Of a stretch of DNA of 64,000 nucleotides, positions 9,199 to 17,068 are shown piece by piece. Source of the DNA: Terriglobia bacterium (lineage in GTDB: Bacteria; Acidobacteriota; Terriglobia; Terriglobales; Acidobacteriaceae); NCBI GenBank assembly GCA_020073015.1, contig JAIQFZ010000004.1, positions 1 to 64,000 of the forward strand, in the 5' to 3' direction. The translations under genes were made by a program, and so were the position numbers. The first letter of the stretch is position 1, and every line of letters starts with the position of its first letter. Below the pieces are notes generated by a model that did not search any database, was not told where the DNA came from, and worked only from the letters and a program-made list of their open reading frames with translations.

Positions 9199-10767
9199 AT
9201 GGTGAAAATTGAGAGAGGTGGCTGGGTTCTTATTTTCCTGGTTGGCGTAGCCCTGGTTGGCTACAGCCTGAATCGATACGGGGTCATAGATTTCGGCAAG
9301 TGGACTGCCGGCAAGAGCGCCTCCGGCAGCGGGGAGACGGTAGATGCTTCCAAGCCTCTGTTGCTGCCCGCATCTTCGACCAGCAGCGACGCCGAGGTCC
9401 GGGTGCGCGTCAACGTGTGGGTCGGCTGTGTCGGCGGCTTGGTGGCGAATGGCGGACTCGACACGGTTTCCGACTCGATCTATGGCAAGAAAGGACTCAA
9501 GGTTTCGTTCAAGATCATCGACGATTGGACGGAGGGAGCGGCCGCCCTGGCAACCAATAACGTCGACGTCATGCTCACGACCGCAGATGTGTACGCCAAA
9601 GACTACGCCCAGTTTAAGGAAAGAGGATTCGGGTCGCATGCGTTCCTGATGGTGGACTGGTCCCGCGGCGCTGATGGCGTCATTGGCAAGCAGGGAATCA
9701 ACAGCATCGAGGACCTGGCCGGCAAGAAAGTGGCGTTTGCCCCTTACACTCCTTCGCACTTCTTGCTGTGGAATGGACTCAAAACTTCCGGGCTCGGCAC
9801 GGAGCAGCGCAACGAAATCTTCAACCAGGCCGTCCACACCAAGGATGGCATCGAGCCGGCAACTCTTTTCGCCCAGGAAAAAGTCGACGCGGCCGTGGCC
9901 TGGGACCCGGATATGAGCGACGCGGTTTCCAAGCGAGCCGGATCGAAGAAGATCTACGATACGAAAATTGCCAACCGCCTGATCGCCGACATTCTCGTCG
10001 TGAGTGACAGCTTCTCCGCCAAGCATCCGCAAACCTTGCTGAAGTTCGCCCAGGGCTGGCTGGAAGGCGTTGAGTTCATCAAGACACAACCAGAGCGGGC
10101 GTACAACCTGATCGGAACGGTCAAGGATTTCAATATTCCATCCGACCTGGCGAAGACGATGCTCGGTGGCGTGAAGCTTGCGGACTACGCTGACAACCGC
10201 TCGTTCATGGGCACCGCCGGGTCGAATTCCGACTACAACAACATCCTGGGCATGGCTCAGGACATGTATCGGGAGCTGCGGATCATTAAACACACGTTCA
10301 ATCCGGAAGAGAGCCTGGATCGCCGCTATGTCGAGAAATTGGCCGACAGCTTCTCCATGGCGTCCAGCGAGGCACCGATCGAATACAAAGAGCCCCCAAG
10401 GGGAGCAACTCCGATCGCGACGCAACATCGGTCGATCTACTTTGAGCCCAATTCTTCCCGCATGAGCCTGGATTCGCGTGCGGTGGTGGATGAACTCGCC
10501 GGCACGATGCGTGCTTATGAGAACACCGTCGTCGATATTGATGGCAACACCGACTCGACCGGTGCGCGTGCCTACAACGTTCAGCTTTCCCACGCGCGGG
10601 CGGATGAGGTCAAGAACTACTTGATGGAAAAGTACGGTTTTCCCGCCAAACGTCTTCGGACGGCTGGCAACGGTCCGGACAAACCGATTGACAGCAATGC
10701 GACGCCGGAAGGACGCGAGAAGAATCGGCGTACGGACATTAAGGTCTATGCCAACCCCTCGAGCTAA
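9199..10767 (+). CDS. NMT1/TauA-type substrate-binding protein fused to an OmpA peptidoglycan-binding domain
   Basis: The 522-residue protein has an uncleaved N-terminal membrane anchor (residues 9-26), a linker, and a type 2 periplasmic binding domain (about 70-370). The binding domain has typical segments EGAAALATNNVDVML and INSIEDLAGKKVAFAP. A C-terminal OmpA-like domain follows (about 412-517) and carries the peptidoglycan contact motif TDSTGARAYNVQLSHARA, with D452 and R467. The protein would thus be tied to both the inner membrane and the cell wall. The ABC permease and ATPase for such a domain follow downstream. The ligand cannot be told from the sequence. Confidence 0.85.
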   Translation: MVKIERGGWVLIFLVGVALVGYSLNRYGVIDFGKWTAGKSASGSGETVDASKPLLLPASSTSSDAEVRVRVNVWVGCVGGLVANGGLDTVSDSIYGKKGLKVSFKIIDDWTEGAAALATNNVDVMLTTADVYAKDYAQFKERGFGSHAFLMVDWSRGADGVIGKQGINSIEDLAGKKVAFAPYTPSHFLLWNGLKTSGLGTEQRNEIFNQAVHTKDGIEPATLFAQEKVDAAVAWDPDMSDAVSKRAGSKKIYDTKIANRLIADILVVSDSFSAKHPQTLLKFAQGWLEGVEFIKTQPERAYNLIGTVKDFNIPSDLAKTMLGGVKLADYADNRSFMGTAGSNSDYNNILGMAQDMYRELRIIKHTFNPEESLDRRYVEKLADSFSMASSEAPIEYKEPPRGATPIATQHRSIYFEPNSSRMSLDSRAVVDELAGTMRAYENTVVDIDGNTDSTGARAYNVQLSHARADEVKNYLMEKYGFPAKRLRTAGNGPDKPIDSNATPEGREKNRRTDIKVYANPSS

Positions 10768-10839
10768 GCGTGAGTCGTAAGGCGGTTTGGGTAGGGCACG
10801 GCATTACAAGCTGCCAAAGAATCGATCTGGCGCTTGATT

Positions 10840-11120
10840 TTGGGTGGCGCAGCGCTTCAGCGCTGCGGTAGCTGCAATGTTTTGAGCACGGCTTTAGCCG
10901 CTGAGGGCGCACTTTCTGCGCAGGAATTAGTTATTCCGCAATCTGTTCGGCCGTGCCGTTCAGGACAGAACGCGGGCTTTAGTGTGTGCGTGAGAACTGG
11001 AATGTGAATTCAGCGGTGGGATGGAAGCGTTGCGATTCCGCCCCGGCGGGGCGACCGAGCTTAGCCCAGCGCTTCAGCGCTGGAAACAGTGGTAAAGATG
11101 ACCCAAGTCCCGGAGGGACG
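10840..11120. repeat. Intergenic repeat cluster of short palindromes
   Basis: The 434-base gap at 10768-11201 has no convincing gene. It contains AGCGCTTCAGCGCT at 10851-10864 and the related CCAGCGCTTCAGCGCTGG at 11066-11083. There is also a CGCCCCGGCGGGGCG palindrome at 11039-11053 and GTCCCGGAGGGAC at 11107-11119. Repeated palindromes of this kind are typical of REP-like intergenic elements. It separates the binding-protein gene from its permease and could stabilise or end the upstream transcript. Confidence 0.65.
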
Positions 11121-11201
11121 ACCGAGTTCTCAATAGCCCCTTACGGGTGTGCCTTCCTAGCTGAAGGGCATTTATGAAACACTCTCTAACGATAGGTCAC
11201 A

Positions 11202-12059
11202 ATGAGTGATTGGTTCACCATTCGGAAAGAGGTTTCTCCGCGGGTCCGATGGGCCTTCGCGCTTATCAGTTGGGGCATCGTCGTGTTGCTCTGGATCGCC
11301 CTGACCCACTGGGAGATTCTGCCGCCCTTCTCGCTTCCCAAGCCGCTCGGGGTAGTTCGAGCTTTTGGCAAGCTGTGGACGGAATACGACCTGCTGGGAA
11401 ACGTCTTCAAGAGTTGGTGGCGAATTGCGCAGGCTTTCTTCTGGTGTGCCGTGGTGGCGATTCCGCTCGGGATCCTGATGGCTAGCTTTCGGTGGCTGTT
11501 CGAGCTGATCAATCCCGTAGCCGCACCTATGCGTGCCATGCCGCTGACTGCGTTCTTGCCCGCGTTCATCGCCCTGTTCGGCATGGACGAAACCATGAAG
11601 GTCGCGTTCCTGTGGTTCGGAATGTTCTTCTACCTGTTGGCGGTGGTCGTCGAAGAAGCCAATCGGGTCGACAACGCATTACTGGAAACCGCGTACACGC
11701 TCGGTGCCAAGCAGCGGCAAGCTTTGTGGCTGGTGTTTCGAGCGTCGTTCCCGGCCATTTTTTCGTCGTTCCGCATTCTCTATGACATCGGCTGGACGTA
11801 CGTGATCCTGGCGGAGATGGTGAACTCGCGCAAGGGTGTGGGCTACATGGTCGAAGCGGCCCGCAAAGTGCTCGACTTCGAGCGCGTGTATGCCGGCATT
11901 ATCGCGATCGGCATTGCCGCCTTCCTGTTCCGGTTTCTGCTGACGTTTCTGGAGGGACGCCTTTTCCCATGGCGCAAAGCGAGTGCCGCCCTTGCCGGAG
12001 GGGGAGCGGCTGTGCCCAGCGCCACGGCACACTTGAAGGCAGCCAAGCATGGAGCCTAA
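11202..12059 (+). CDS. ABC transporter permease, nitrate/sulfonate/taurine type
   Basis: This 285-residue protein has about six membrane helices. The cytoplasmic EAA loop is ALLETAYTLGAKQRQALWLV, which contacts the ATPase, and it is typical of SsuC/TauC-type importer permeases. The C-terminus is a low-complexity Ala/Gly tail. The gene lies after the repeat-filled gap and overlaps the ATPase gene by 11 bases. With the NMT1-type binding protein and the ATPase it makes a complete importer, although the wall-anchored binding protein suggests a sensing or mechanical role as well. Confidence 0.88.
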   Translation: MSDWFTIRKEVSPRVRWAFALISWGIVVLLWIALTHWEILPPFSLPKPLGVVRAFGKLWTEYDLLGNVFKSWWRIAQAFFWCAVVAIPLGILMASFRWLFELINPVAAPMRAMPLTAFLPAFIALFGMDETMKVAFLWFGMFFYLLAVVVEEANRVDNALLETAYTLGAKQRQALWLVFRASFPAIFSSFRILYDIGWTYVILAEMVNSRKGVGYMVEAARKVLDFERVYAGIIAIGIAAFLFRFLLTFLEGRLFPWRKASAALAGGGAAVPSATAHLKAAKHGA

Positions 12060-12876
12060 GAAATCGAAAATCTCGGTGCGCAACGTCAGCCGGTCGTTTG
12101 CTTCCGCGAACGGGGAGATTGTGAATGCCCTGCAAGGCATCAACCTCGAAATTGACGACGCGTATTCCAGGGAAGGGCGCGATGTCGGCGAGTTCCGCGT
12201 TCTGCTGGGTCCTTCCGGATGCGGCAAGTCAACTCTGCTGCGTTTGATCGCTGGCTTGGATCGCGCCGATACCGGCGAGGTCCTGGTGAATGAACAGCCG
12301 GTACACGCTCCGGGCAAGGACCGCGGCATGGTCTTTCAGAAGTACACTTCGTTCCCGTGGCTGACGGTCGCTGGTAACATAGCATACGGGTTGAAGATCA
12401 ACGGAGTCCCGGAGCAGCAGCGCAAAGATACAGTGGCGCAGTTGGTCCAGGCGGTGGGTCTCAGCGGCTTCGAGAACGCCTATCCGGAGACGCTTTCCGG
12501 AGGAATGCAGCAGCGGGTTGCGATTGCGCGCACGCTGGCGCTTCGTCCCGCGGTCATCCTCATGGATGAGCCGTTCGGCGCCCTGGATGCGCAGACCCGC
12601 AGCGAGATGCAGCAACTGCTGTTGAAAGTGTGGGACGAAACCGCCAGCACGATCTTGTTTGTCACGCACGACGTTGAGGAGGCGATTTACTTGGCGGATC
12701 GGATCTTTATCATGAGTGCGCATCCGGGGACGATTGTCGAAGACGTTCAGGTCCCCTTCGATCGCCCTCGTGATCTGAGCCTGAAACAACGAAATGAGTT
12801 TCACGAGCTGCAGAACTATGTTCTCGGCCGTTTGCGTCGCGCTCCCGGGAACGGACAGGTGCGGGTGAGTGTCTAA
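12049..12876 (+). CDS. ABC transporter ATP-binding protein, nitrate/sulfonate/taurine type
   Basis: The 275-residue nucleotide-binding subunit shows Walker A GPSGCGKST, Q-loop FQKYTSFPW, signature LSGGMQQR, Walker B VILMDEP and the H-loop VTHDVEEA. These features and the length match SsuB/TauB ATPases. An insertion (DDAYSREGRDVGEFRV) lies just before Walker A, where most relatives have a short loop. The start overlaps the permease end. The stop TAA directly touches the ATG of the next gene, so the downstream coiled-coil gene is translationally coupled to it. Confidence 0.92.
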   Translation: MEPKKSKISVRNVSRSFASANGEIVNALQGINLEIDDAYSREGRDVGEFRVLLGPSGCGKSTLLRLIAGLDRADTGEVLVNEQPVHAPGKDRGMVFQKYTSFPWLTVAGNIAYGLKINGVPEQQRKDTVAQLVQAVGLSGFENAYPETLSGGMQQRVAIARTLALRPAVILMDEPFGALDAQTRSEMQQLLLKVWDETASTILFVTHDVEEAIYLADRIFIMSAHPGTIVEDVQVPFDRPRDLSLKQRNEFHELQNYVLGRLRRAPGNGQVRVSV

Positions 12877-13776
12877 ATGGCTCCCGCCGACTTCCATGGC
12901 ATGCAAGAAGACGATCAGCCCGGTCCTCCCGTCCCGCAAGAAAACATCAACTACGTAAAAGAGGCGTTCCATCTGCAGTACAACTGGATCGCCATGCTGA
13001 GTGCGGGTGCGTTTGCGCTGGTCAGTGGCAGCTTCCTGCCGATTATCCTGGCTGGCGGCCTGGAGTTGATGTATCTGGCCATCGTTCCGCAGAATTGGCG
13101 CTTCCAGCGCCTGGTGCGGTCCTGGAAGTTCGCCGAACAGCAACAACAGCATCAGCAGAAGTTGAGCGAGATGCTAGGAAGCTTGCCGGCTGAGCTGCAG
13201 AGCCGGTATGTCCATGCGGCGCAGGTTTGCGGCTCGATTCGAAGCAACTTTGCTCAGTTTTCGTCGACCTCGCAGATCTTTTTGCAGCAAATCGACTCAC
13301 GACTACAAGGCTTGCTGAATGGTTACGCCCGGCTTTTGCTGGCTGTAGCCCAGCAGCAACAATACTTGAAGAGCACCGAGCAGGATGGCATCAAGCACGA
13401 GATTGCCTCCCTGCAAAGGACTCTGAGCAGCGACCCGCCGAAGGTCCAGGAAATCAACAAGAAACGCATCGAGATTCTCACCAAGCGTCTGGAAAAGTTC
13501 GATAAGATTTCTGAAAACCGGAAAGTCGTCGACGCCCAGTGTTCTGCGGTAGAAGACGTACTCATGCTGGTGCGCGATCAATCGGTCACCATGCGAGACC
13601 CGCAACAGGTCAGCGAGCGCCTCGACAGTCTTGTGCATGACGTCGAGCAGACCGAGCAGACTGTGCAGCAGGTGGAAGCGATTTTCAGCGGGATGTCGCC
13701 CGACCTGGACGGATTGATGTCCCTTGACGATACCTCAACCTCCTCGGGCCCCAACCGTGTGCGGATGTCGAACTAA
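12877..13776 (+). CDS. Membrane-anchored coiled-coil protein of the PspA cluster
   Basis: The 299-residue protein has a short acidic start, then a hydrophobic hairpin at about residues 36-70 (WIAMLSAGAFALVSGSFLPIILAGGLELMYLAIV). The remainder is a long soluble helical region with a Q-rich stretch and a heptad-like segment around residues 170-215 and 230-275. It has no recognised enzyme motif. The ATG directly follows the ATPase stop, and its own stop directly touches the AAA+ gene, so the three proteins are probably made in step. It could be a membrane docking subunit for the AAA+ protein or for PspA. The family is not recognised. Confidence 0.75.
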   Translation: MAPADFHGMQEDDQPGPPVPQENINYVKEAFHLQYNWIAMLSAGAFALVSGSFLPIILAGGLELMYLAIVPQNWRFQRLVRSWKFAEQQQQHQQKLSEMLGSLPAELQSRYVHAAQVCGSIRSNFAQFSSTSQIFLQQIDSRLQGLLNGYARLLLAVAQQQQYLKSTEQDGIKHEIASLQRTLSSDPPKVQEINKKRIEILTKRLEKFDKISENRKVVDAQCSAVEDVLMLVRDQSVTMRDPQQVSERLDSLVHDVEQTEQTVQQVEAIFSGMSPDLDGLMSLDDTSTSSGPNRVRMSN

Positions 13777-15531
13777 ATGCCATCGAATCCAACAGCGTTA
13801 GGGAAGTATCTGGATGCACTTCCCGCGTGGGCGCGGGAACTCTCCGAAAAGTACTACTCGCGGTCGTTCGCATTGTTCGTGCTCTATGGGAACGTGCGGG
13901 ACTTGGTACCGCTGCGAAGCCAAGAGACCACGAACTTTGTACCGCTCGATGAGTTTCTGTCCGGTGCGCTCTTCGGCCAACGCGACCTGGTTCTGCATTA
14001 TGACCGTGGTGGGTTGACCTTCGGCTCCGCCGACACTCAAGCCGACTTTCGCCGCGCACTCGAAGGATACGACAGTTTTCACGGCACCAGCTATTCGCAA
14101 GGCGGACTGCCGCGTAACCCCGATGCGGCCTTGAACCTGCTCGACAATTATCTGCGGTTGCGCATCGCCGACGGCAAGAAGATCGGGCTGGTCATTGATT
14201 TCGCCGAGACCATCGCCCCCGCGGGCGATATCTCCGGCATGTCGGCGGAAGATCGGAATGCCTTGGTCATTCTCAAGCGTTGGGCGCGCAATTCTGCTTT
14301 TCTGAACGCCGACGTGACTATCTGCCTCGTGTCGGAAAACCAGATCGAACTGAATCAGGGCATCGTCCAGCACCCAGGCGTCTCTTCGATCGGGATTCCG
14401 CTGCCGGACTATGCGGATCGGCTGGAATTTATCCGAACGCAATTGAAAAATCAGGAGCTGCCCGCTGGCTCCGAGGTTAACGATGAGTCCTTGGCCAAGC
14501 TGGGTGCTGGTTTGAAGCGCGTCCAGCTGCAGAGCCTGATCTCCCATGCGGTGCAGAACCGGCAACCACTCACGCTCAAGTTTCTCTCGGACCGGAAAAG
14601 GGACCTGATTGAAGCCGAATCCGGTGGTCTGCTGGAGTTTGTGCAGAGCCGGTTTGATTTGTCGTTTGTCGCCGGAAATGACCAGGCGAAGCGAAAGCTG
14701 CAGGATGCCGCGCAAGCAATCCGTGCCGGCAGCACCGATGTCCTGCCTATGGGCTACGTGATCTGTGGACCGGTGGGTACGGGAAAAACGTTCATCACCA
14801 CCTGCTTCGCCGGCGAAGTCGGGATTCCCGCGGTCACACTGAAGAACTTTCGCAGCATGTGGCAGGGAGTCACGGAAGGAAATTTGGAGAGGGTCTTGAC
14901 CCTGCTCAAAGCGATGAGCCCGATTGCAGTGATCGTAGATGAGGCGGACGCTCAACTGGGCGACCGCTCCAGCTCCGGCGATAGTGGCGTGGGCAATCGT
15001 GTATTTGCCCAGATCGCACAGTTCATGGGGAATACCGAACTGCGAGGCAAGGTGATCTGGTTTCTACTCACCTGCCGTCCTGATTTGTTACCCGTGGACC
15101 TGAAGCGGCAGGGCCGGGCAGAAGAACACATTGCCCTGTTTTATCCCGATACGCCGGAAGAGCGCCTCGCCCTTTTGCGCGCCATGCAACGGAAGGTCGG
15201 CATGAAGCCTTTCCCGGAAGACATTGAGAAGTTCTTTCTGGATCGCGCCGGAAGCCTGTCGGGAGCCGATATCGAGGCTGTCCTGGTGCGGAGTCACATG
15301 CGCAGCAGCCTGCAAAAGAAGGCCGCCGTCGATCAGGAAGACCTGAAAGCCGCGCTCGAGGATTTCATCCCGCCGTACTACCCGACCGAGATCGATCTGC
15401 AGAATCTGGTTGCGGTACTGGAATGCACCAGCAGGAGCCTGCTGCCGAAACAGTACCGGGATATCGAACGCAGTGAGCTGATCCGGCGGACCAACGAACT
15501 GCTTGCGTTGTCTCGACAGACGGCGGACTAG
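13777..15531 (+). CDS. AAA+ ATPase, Ycf46-like architecture
   Basis: The 584-residue protein has two halves. The N-terminal half (about 1-280) looks like a degenerate ATPase domain without a Walker A. The C-terminal half is an active AAA+ module with Walker A GPVGTGKT (331-338), Walker B VIVDEAD (385-391), a TCRPDLLP sensor region (432-439), and a helical lid ending in GSLSGADIEAVLVRS. A degenerate plus an active half is seen in Ycf46-type proteins. As the last gene of the PspA cluster it is a candidate motor for remodelling PspA polymers, by analogy with Vps4 and ESCRT-III. Confidence 0.82.
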   Translation: MPSNPTALGKYLDALPAWARELSEKYYSRSFALFVLYGNVRDLVPLRSQETTNFVPLDEFLSGALFGQRDLVLHYDRGGLTFGSADTQADFRRALEGYDSFHGTSYSQGGLPRNPDAALNLLDNYLRLRIADGKKIGLVIDFAETIAPAGDISGMSAEDRNALVILKRWARNSAFLNADVTICLVSENQIELNQGIVQHPGVSSIGIPLPDYADRLEFIRTQLKNQELPAGSEVNDESLAKLGAGLKRVQLQSLISHAVQNRQPLTLKFLSDRKRDLIEAESGGLLEFVQSRFDLSFVAGNDQAKRKLQDAAQAIRAGSTDVLPMGYVICGPVGTGKTFITTCFAGEVGIPAVTLKNFRSMWQGVTEGNLERVLTLLKAMSPIAVIVDEADAQLGDRSSSGDSGVGNRVFAQIAQFMGNTELRGKVIWFLLTCRPDLLPVDLKRQGRAEEHIALFYPDTPEERLALLRAMQRKVGMKPFPEDIEKFFLDRAGSLSGADIEAVLVRSHMRSSLQKKAAVDQEDLKAALEDFIPPYYPTEIDLQNLVAVLECTSRSLLPKQYRDIERSELIRRTNELLALSRQTAD

Positions 15532-15534
15532 GTG

Positions 15535-15596
15535 TGGAGGGACGGGCGTCTCGCCCGTCCAGGCGGGCGAGGACGGCCGGCTCTCCACAAGTAAGC
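15535..15596. repeat. GC-rich hairpin element after the PspA cluster
   Basis: GACGGGCG and CGCCCGTC form a stem at 15541-15559, and a second imperfect GGCGGGCGAGGACGGCCGG arm follows. It lies 9 bases after the AAA+ stop between convergent genes. It may act as a transcript end, but it lacks a T-run. Similar GGGCG-TCT-CGCCC hairpins are common intergenic repeats in this type of genome. Confidence 0.45.
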
Positions 15597-15700
15597 TTGG
15601 ATTCGCCCTGCCTCCAGCGCGTCCATTCAAATCACAATTCCATCCATGCGGAAAGCCCTGCGTGTCGGGGTAAAACAAGCCCTGGGCCGACAGGATTGGG

Positions 15701-16102
15701 TCACTCGCCGGCCTTTTGTCGATAAGGCCGAATCGCTCGCGCCATCAACCCGAGCCCGCCCACAAAAAGGATCACGATCACGAGTGTGTTGAACAAGCTT
15801 GTCGGCTGAAAATAGATGTGCATGTTGGCAATTACGCCCGCCAGGATAAAGAGCGCTCCGGCGGTCGCCAGGAGCCAGCCGACGATGTTGCGGCCGCTCC
15901 AGAATAGGATTCCGACGCCGATCAGCAGCGGCAGAAGTGTGATGCCGAATGTGTTCGCGCCGTAAAAACTCCAGTAGGAACCGACCACGGCGACTTGATT
16001 GCTCAGAAGGTATCCCCCAACGCAAGCCATCGCGAAACCGATCAGGAAATGGCCAAGGCCACCGGGCGTCCCGCCTGCGTCATTCAAAGAACGGTTTTCC
16101 AT
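15701..16102 (-). CDS. Hypothetical small integral membrane protein
   Basis: The 133-residue protein has about four hydrophobic helices (roughly 17-35, 48-66, 72-92 and 104-122) with short loops, and it ends in a charged RPYRQKAGE tail. There is no signal peptide or catalytic motif. It is a typical small multi-spanning membrane protein of unknown role. Codon use is normal for the window and the ATG start is clear. It is convergent with the PspA cluster and follows the methyltransferase gene. Confidence 0.7.
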   Translation of the reverse strand: MENRSLNDAGGTPGGLGHFLIGFAMACVGGYLLSNQVAVVGSYWSFYGANTFGITLLPLLIGVGILFWSGRNIVGWLLATAGALFILAGVIANMHIYFQPTSLFNTLVIVILFVGGLGLMARAIRPYRQKAGE

Positions 16103-16157
16103 GGGTGCGAGGATATCAAACCTTCGGCTTCCGGCGCTGCGACATTGCAGGCAGCTC

Positions 16158-16928
16158 TTAGCTTCGAGACTTGCGCGCCAGGTAAACTGTGCGGCAACCA
16201 GGACCGGTCAGCGGATTGTCCTTAAAGAAGGGGGCAGCATCCCAGGCACGCAGCTGGTCAAAGCCTGTCTGCTGGAAGATGCGACGGATCTCGTCCGAAT
16301 CCCAGCAGACCTCTTCGACGCGTTCGTGACGCCGTCGCCAGCAGCTTCCGTCCCGGATGAACCATTCGATATCGCTCCAGGCCCTGTCGGCCTGGCGGTT
16401 ATGGCCGTTGCGCATCACGACCGCCATGCTCGGCTTCTCGAGCCAAACGGTGCCTGACCAGCAGCGCTCAAATCCAAGGGAGTTGTTGACGTCGAAGAAG
16501 AAGTGGCCGCCGGGCCGCAGTGCTCGCGCCACGGCCTTTGCGACCACCCGCAGGTCTGCCCTTCGCGGAACATGATTGAGCGCATCGTATTCACACGTGA
16601 TCAGGTCCACCGCTTCCGGCAGCCGGAAACTCCGCATGTCGGCCCGAAGTACGCGTACAGGCAGGCGGGCACGAGCAGCCTTCGCACGGGCAAGCCGGCA
16701 CATTTGCGGGGATAGATCGACAGCGTACATATTGATTCCCTTGCGCGCCAGGGCTAGAGCAGTCGTTCCCGTGCCACACGCCAGATCGCAAGCGGTCTCA
16801 ACGTGGGGCAAGATCCGGCCGAGCACCCGCTCACGCGCCGCATCGATCGGGAATCGAAAAGGCGAAAAGAGCTCGTCGTAATACTGTGCAAGCCATCGAT
16901 AAGGTCTGACGTTTGGACTTCGAGGCAT
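16158..16928 (-). CDS. Class I SAM-dependent methyltransferase
   Basis: The 256-residue protein has the SAM-binding glycine motif CDLACGTGTTALALA followed by the acidic AVDLSP strand end. Post-motif segments LRADMRSFRLPEAVDLITCEYDALNH and ALRPGGHFFFDVNN fit a Methyltransf_25/11-type fold. The N-terminal YRWLAQYYDELF is typical of small-molecule methyltransferases. The substrate is unknown and the neighbours give no clue. The length is normal for a single-domain enzyme. Confidence 0.88.
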   Translation of the reverse strand: MPRSPNVRPYRWLAQYYDELFSPFRFPIDAARERVLGRILPHVETACDLACGTGTTALALARKGINMYAVDLSPQMCRLARAKAARARLPVRVLRADMRSFRLPEAVDLITCEYDALNHVPRRADLRVVAKAVARALRPGGHFFFDVNNSLGFERCWSGTVWLEKPSMAVVMRNGHNRQADRAWSDIEWFIRDGSCWRRRHERVEEVCWDSDEIRRIFQQTGFDQLRAWDAAPFFKDNPLTGPGCRTVYLARKSRS

Positions 16929-17068
16929 GTTCGTGCCGACAGTTTCGAGATTATAGACCGCCCGGCGACAACTGAGAATCTCCTGCGGAGCTACTGCACT
17001 AGGTGGGACAGAGTCCTACCTGCGTGGGCCAGTGCCCACATTCTCCAACTCTTCTGCAGTTTTCTGAC

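Noticed and set aside
9124-10593. Long open frame opposite the binding-protein/OmpA gene
   Set aside because: The plus-strand frame has clear domain motifs; the minus frame has none and overlaps it throughout.
10986-11177. Short open frame in the repeat-filled gap
   Set aside because: It consists of repeat-derived palindromes and shows no coding features.
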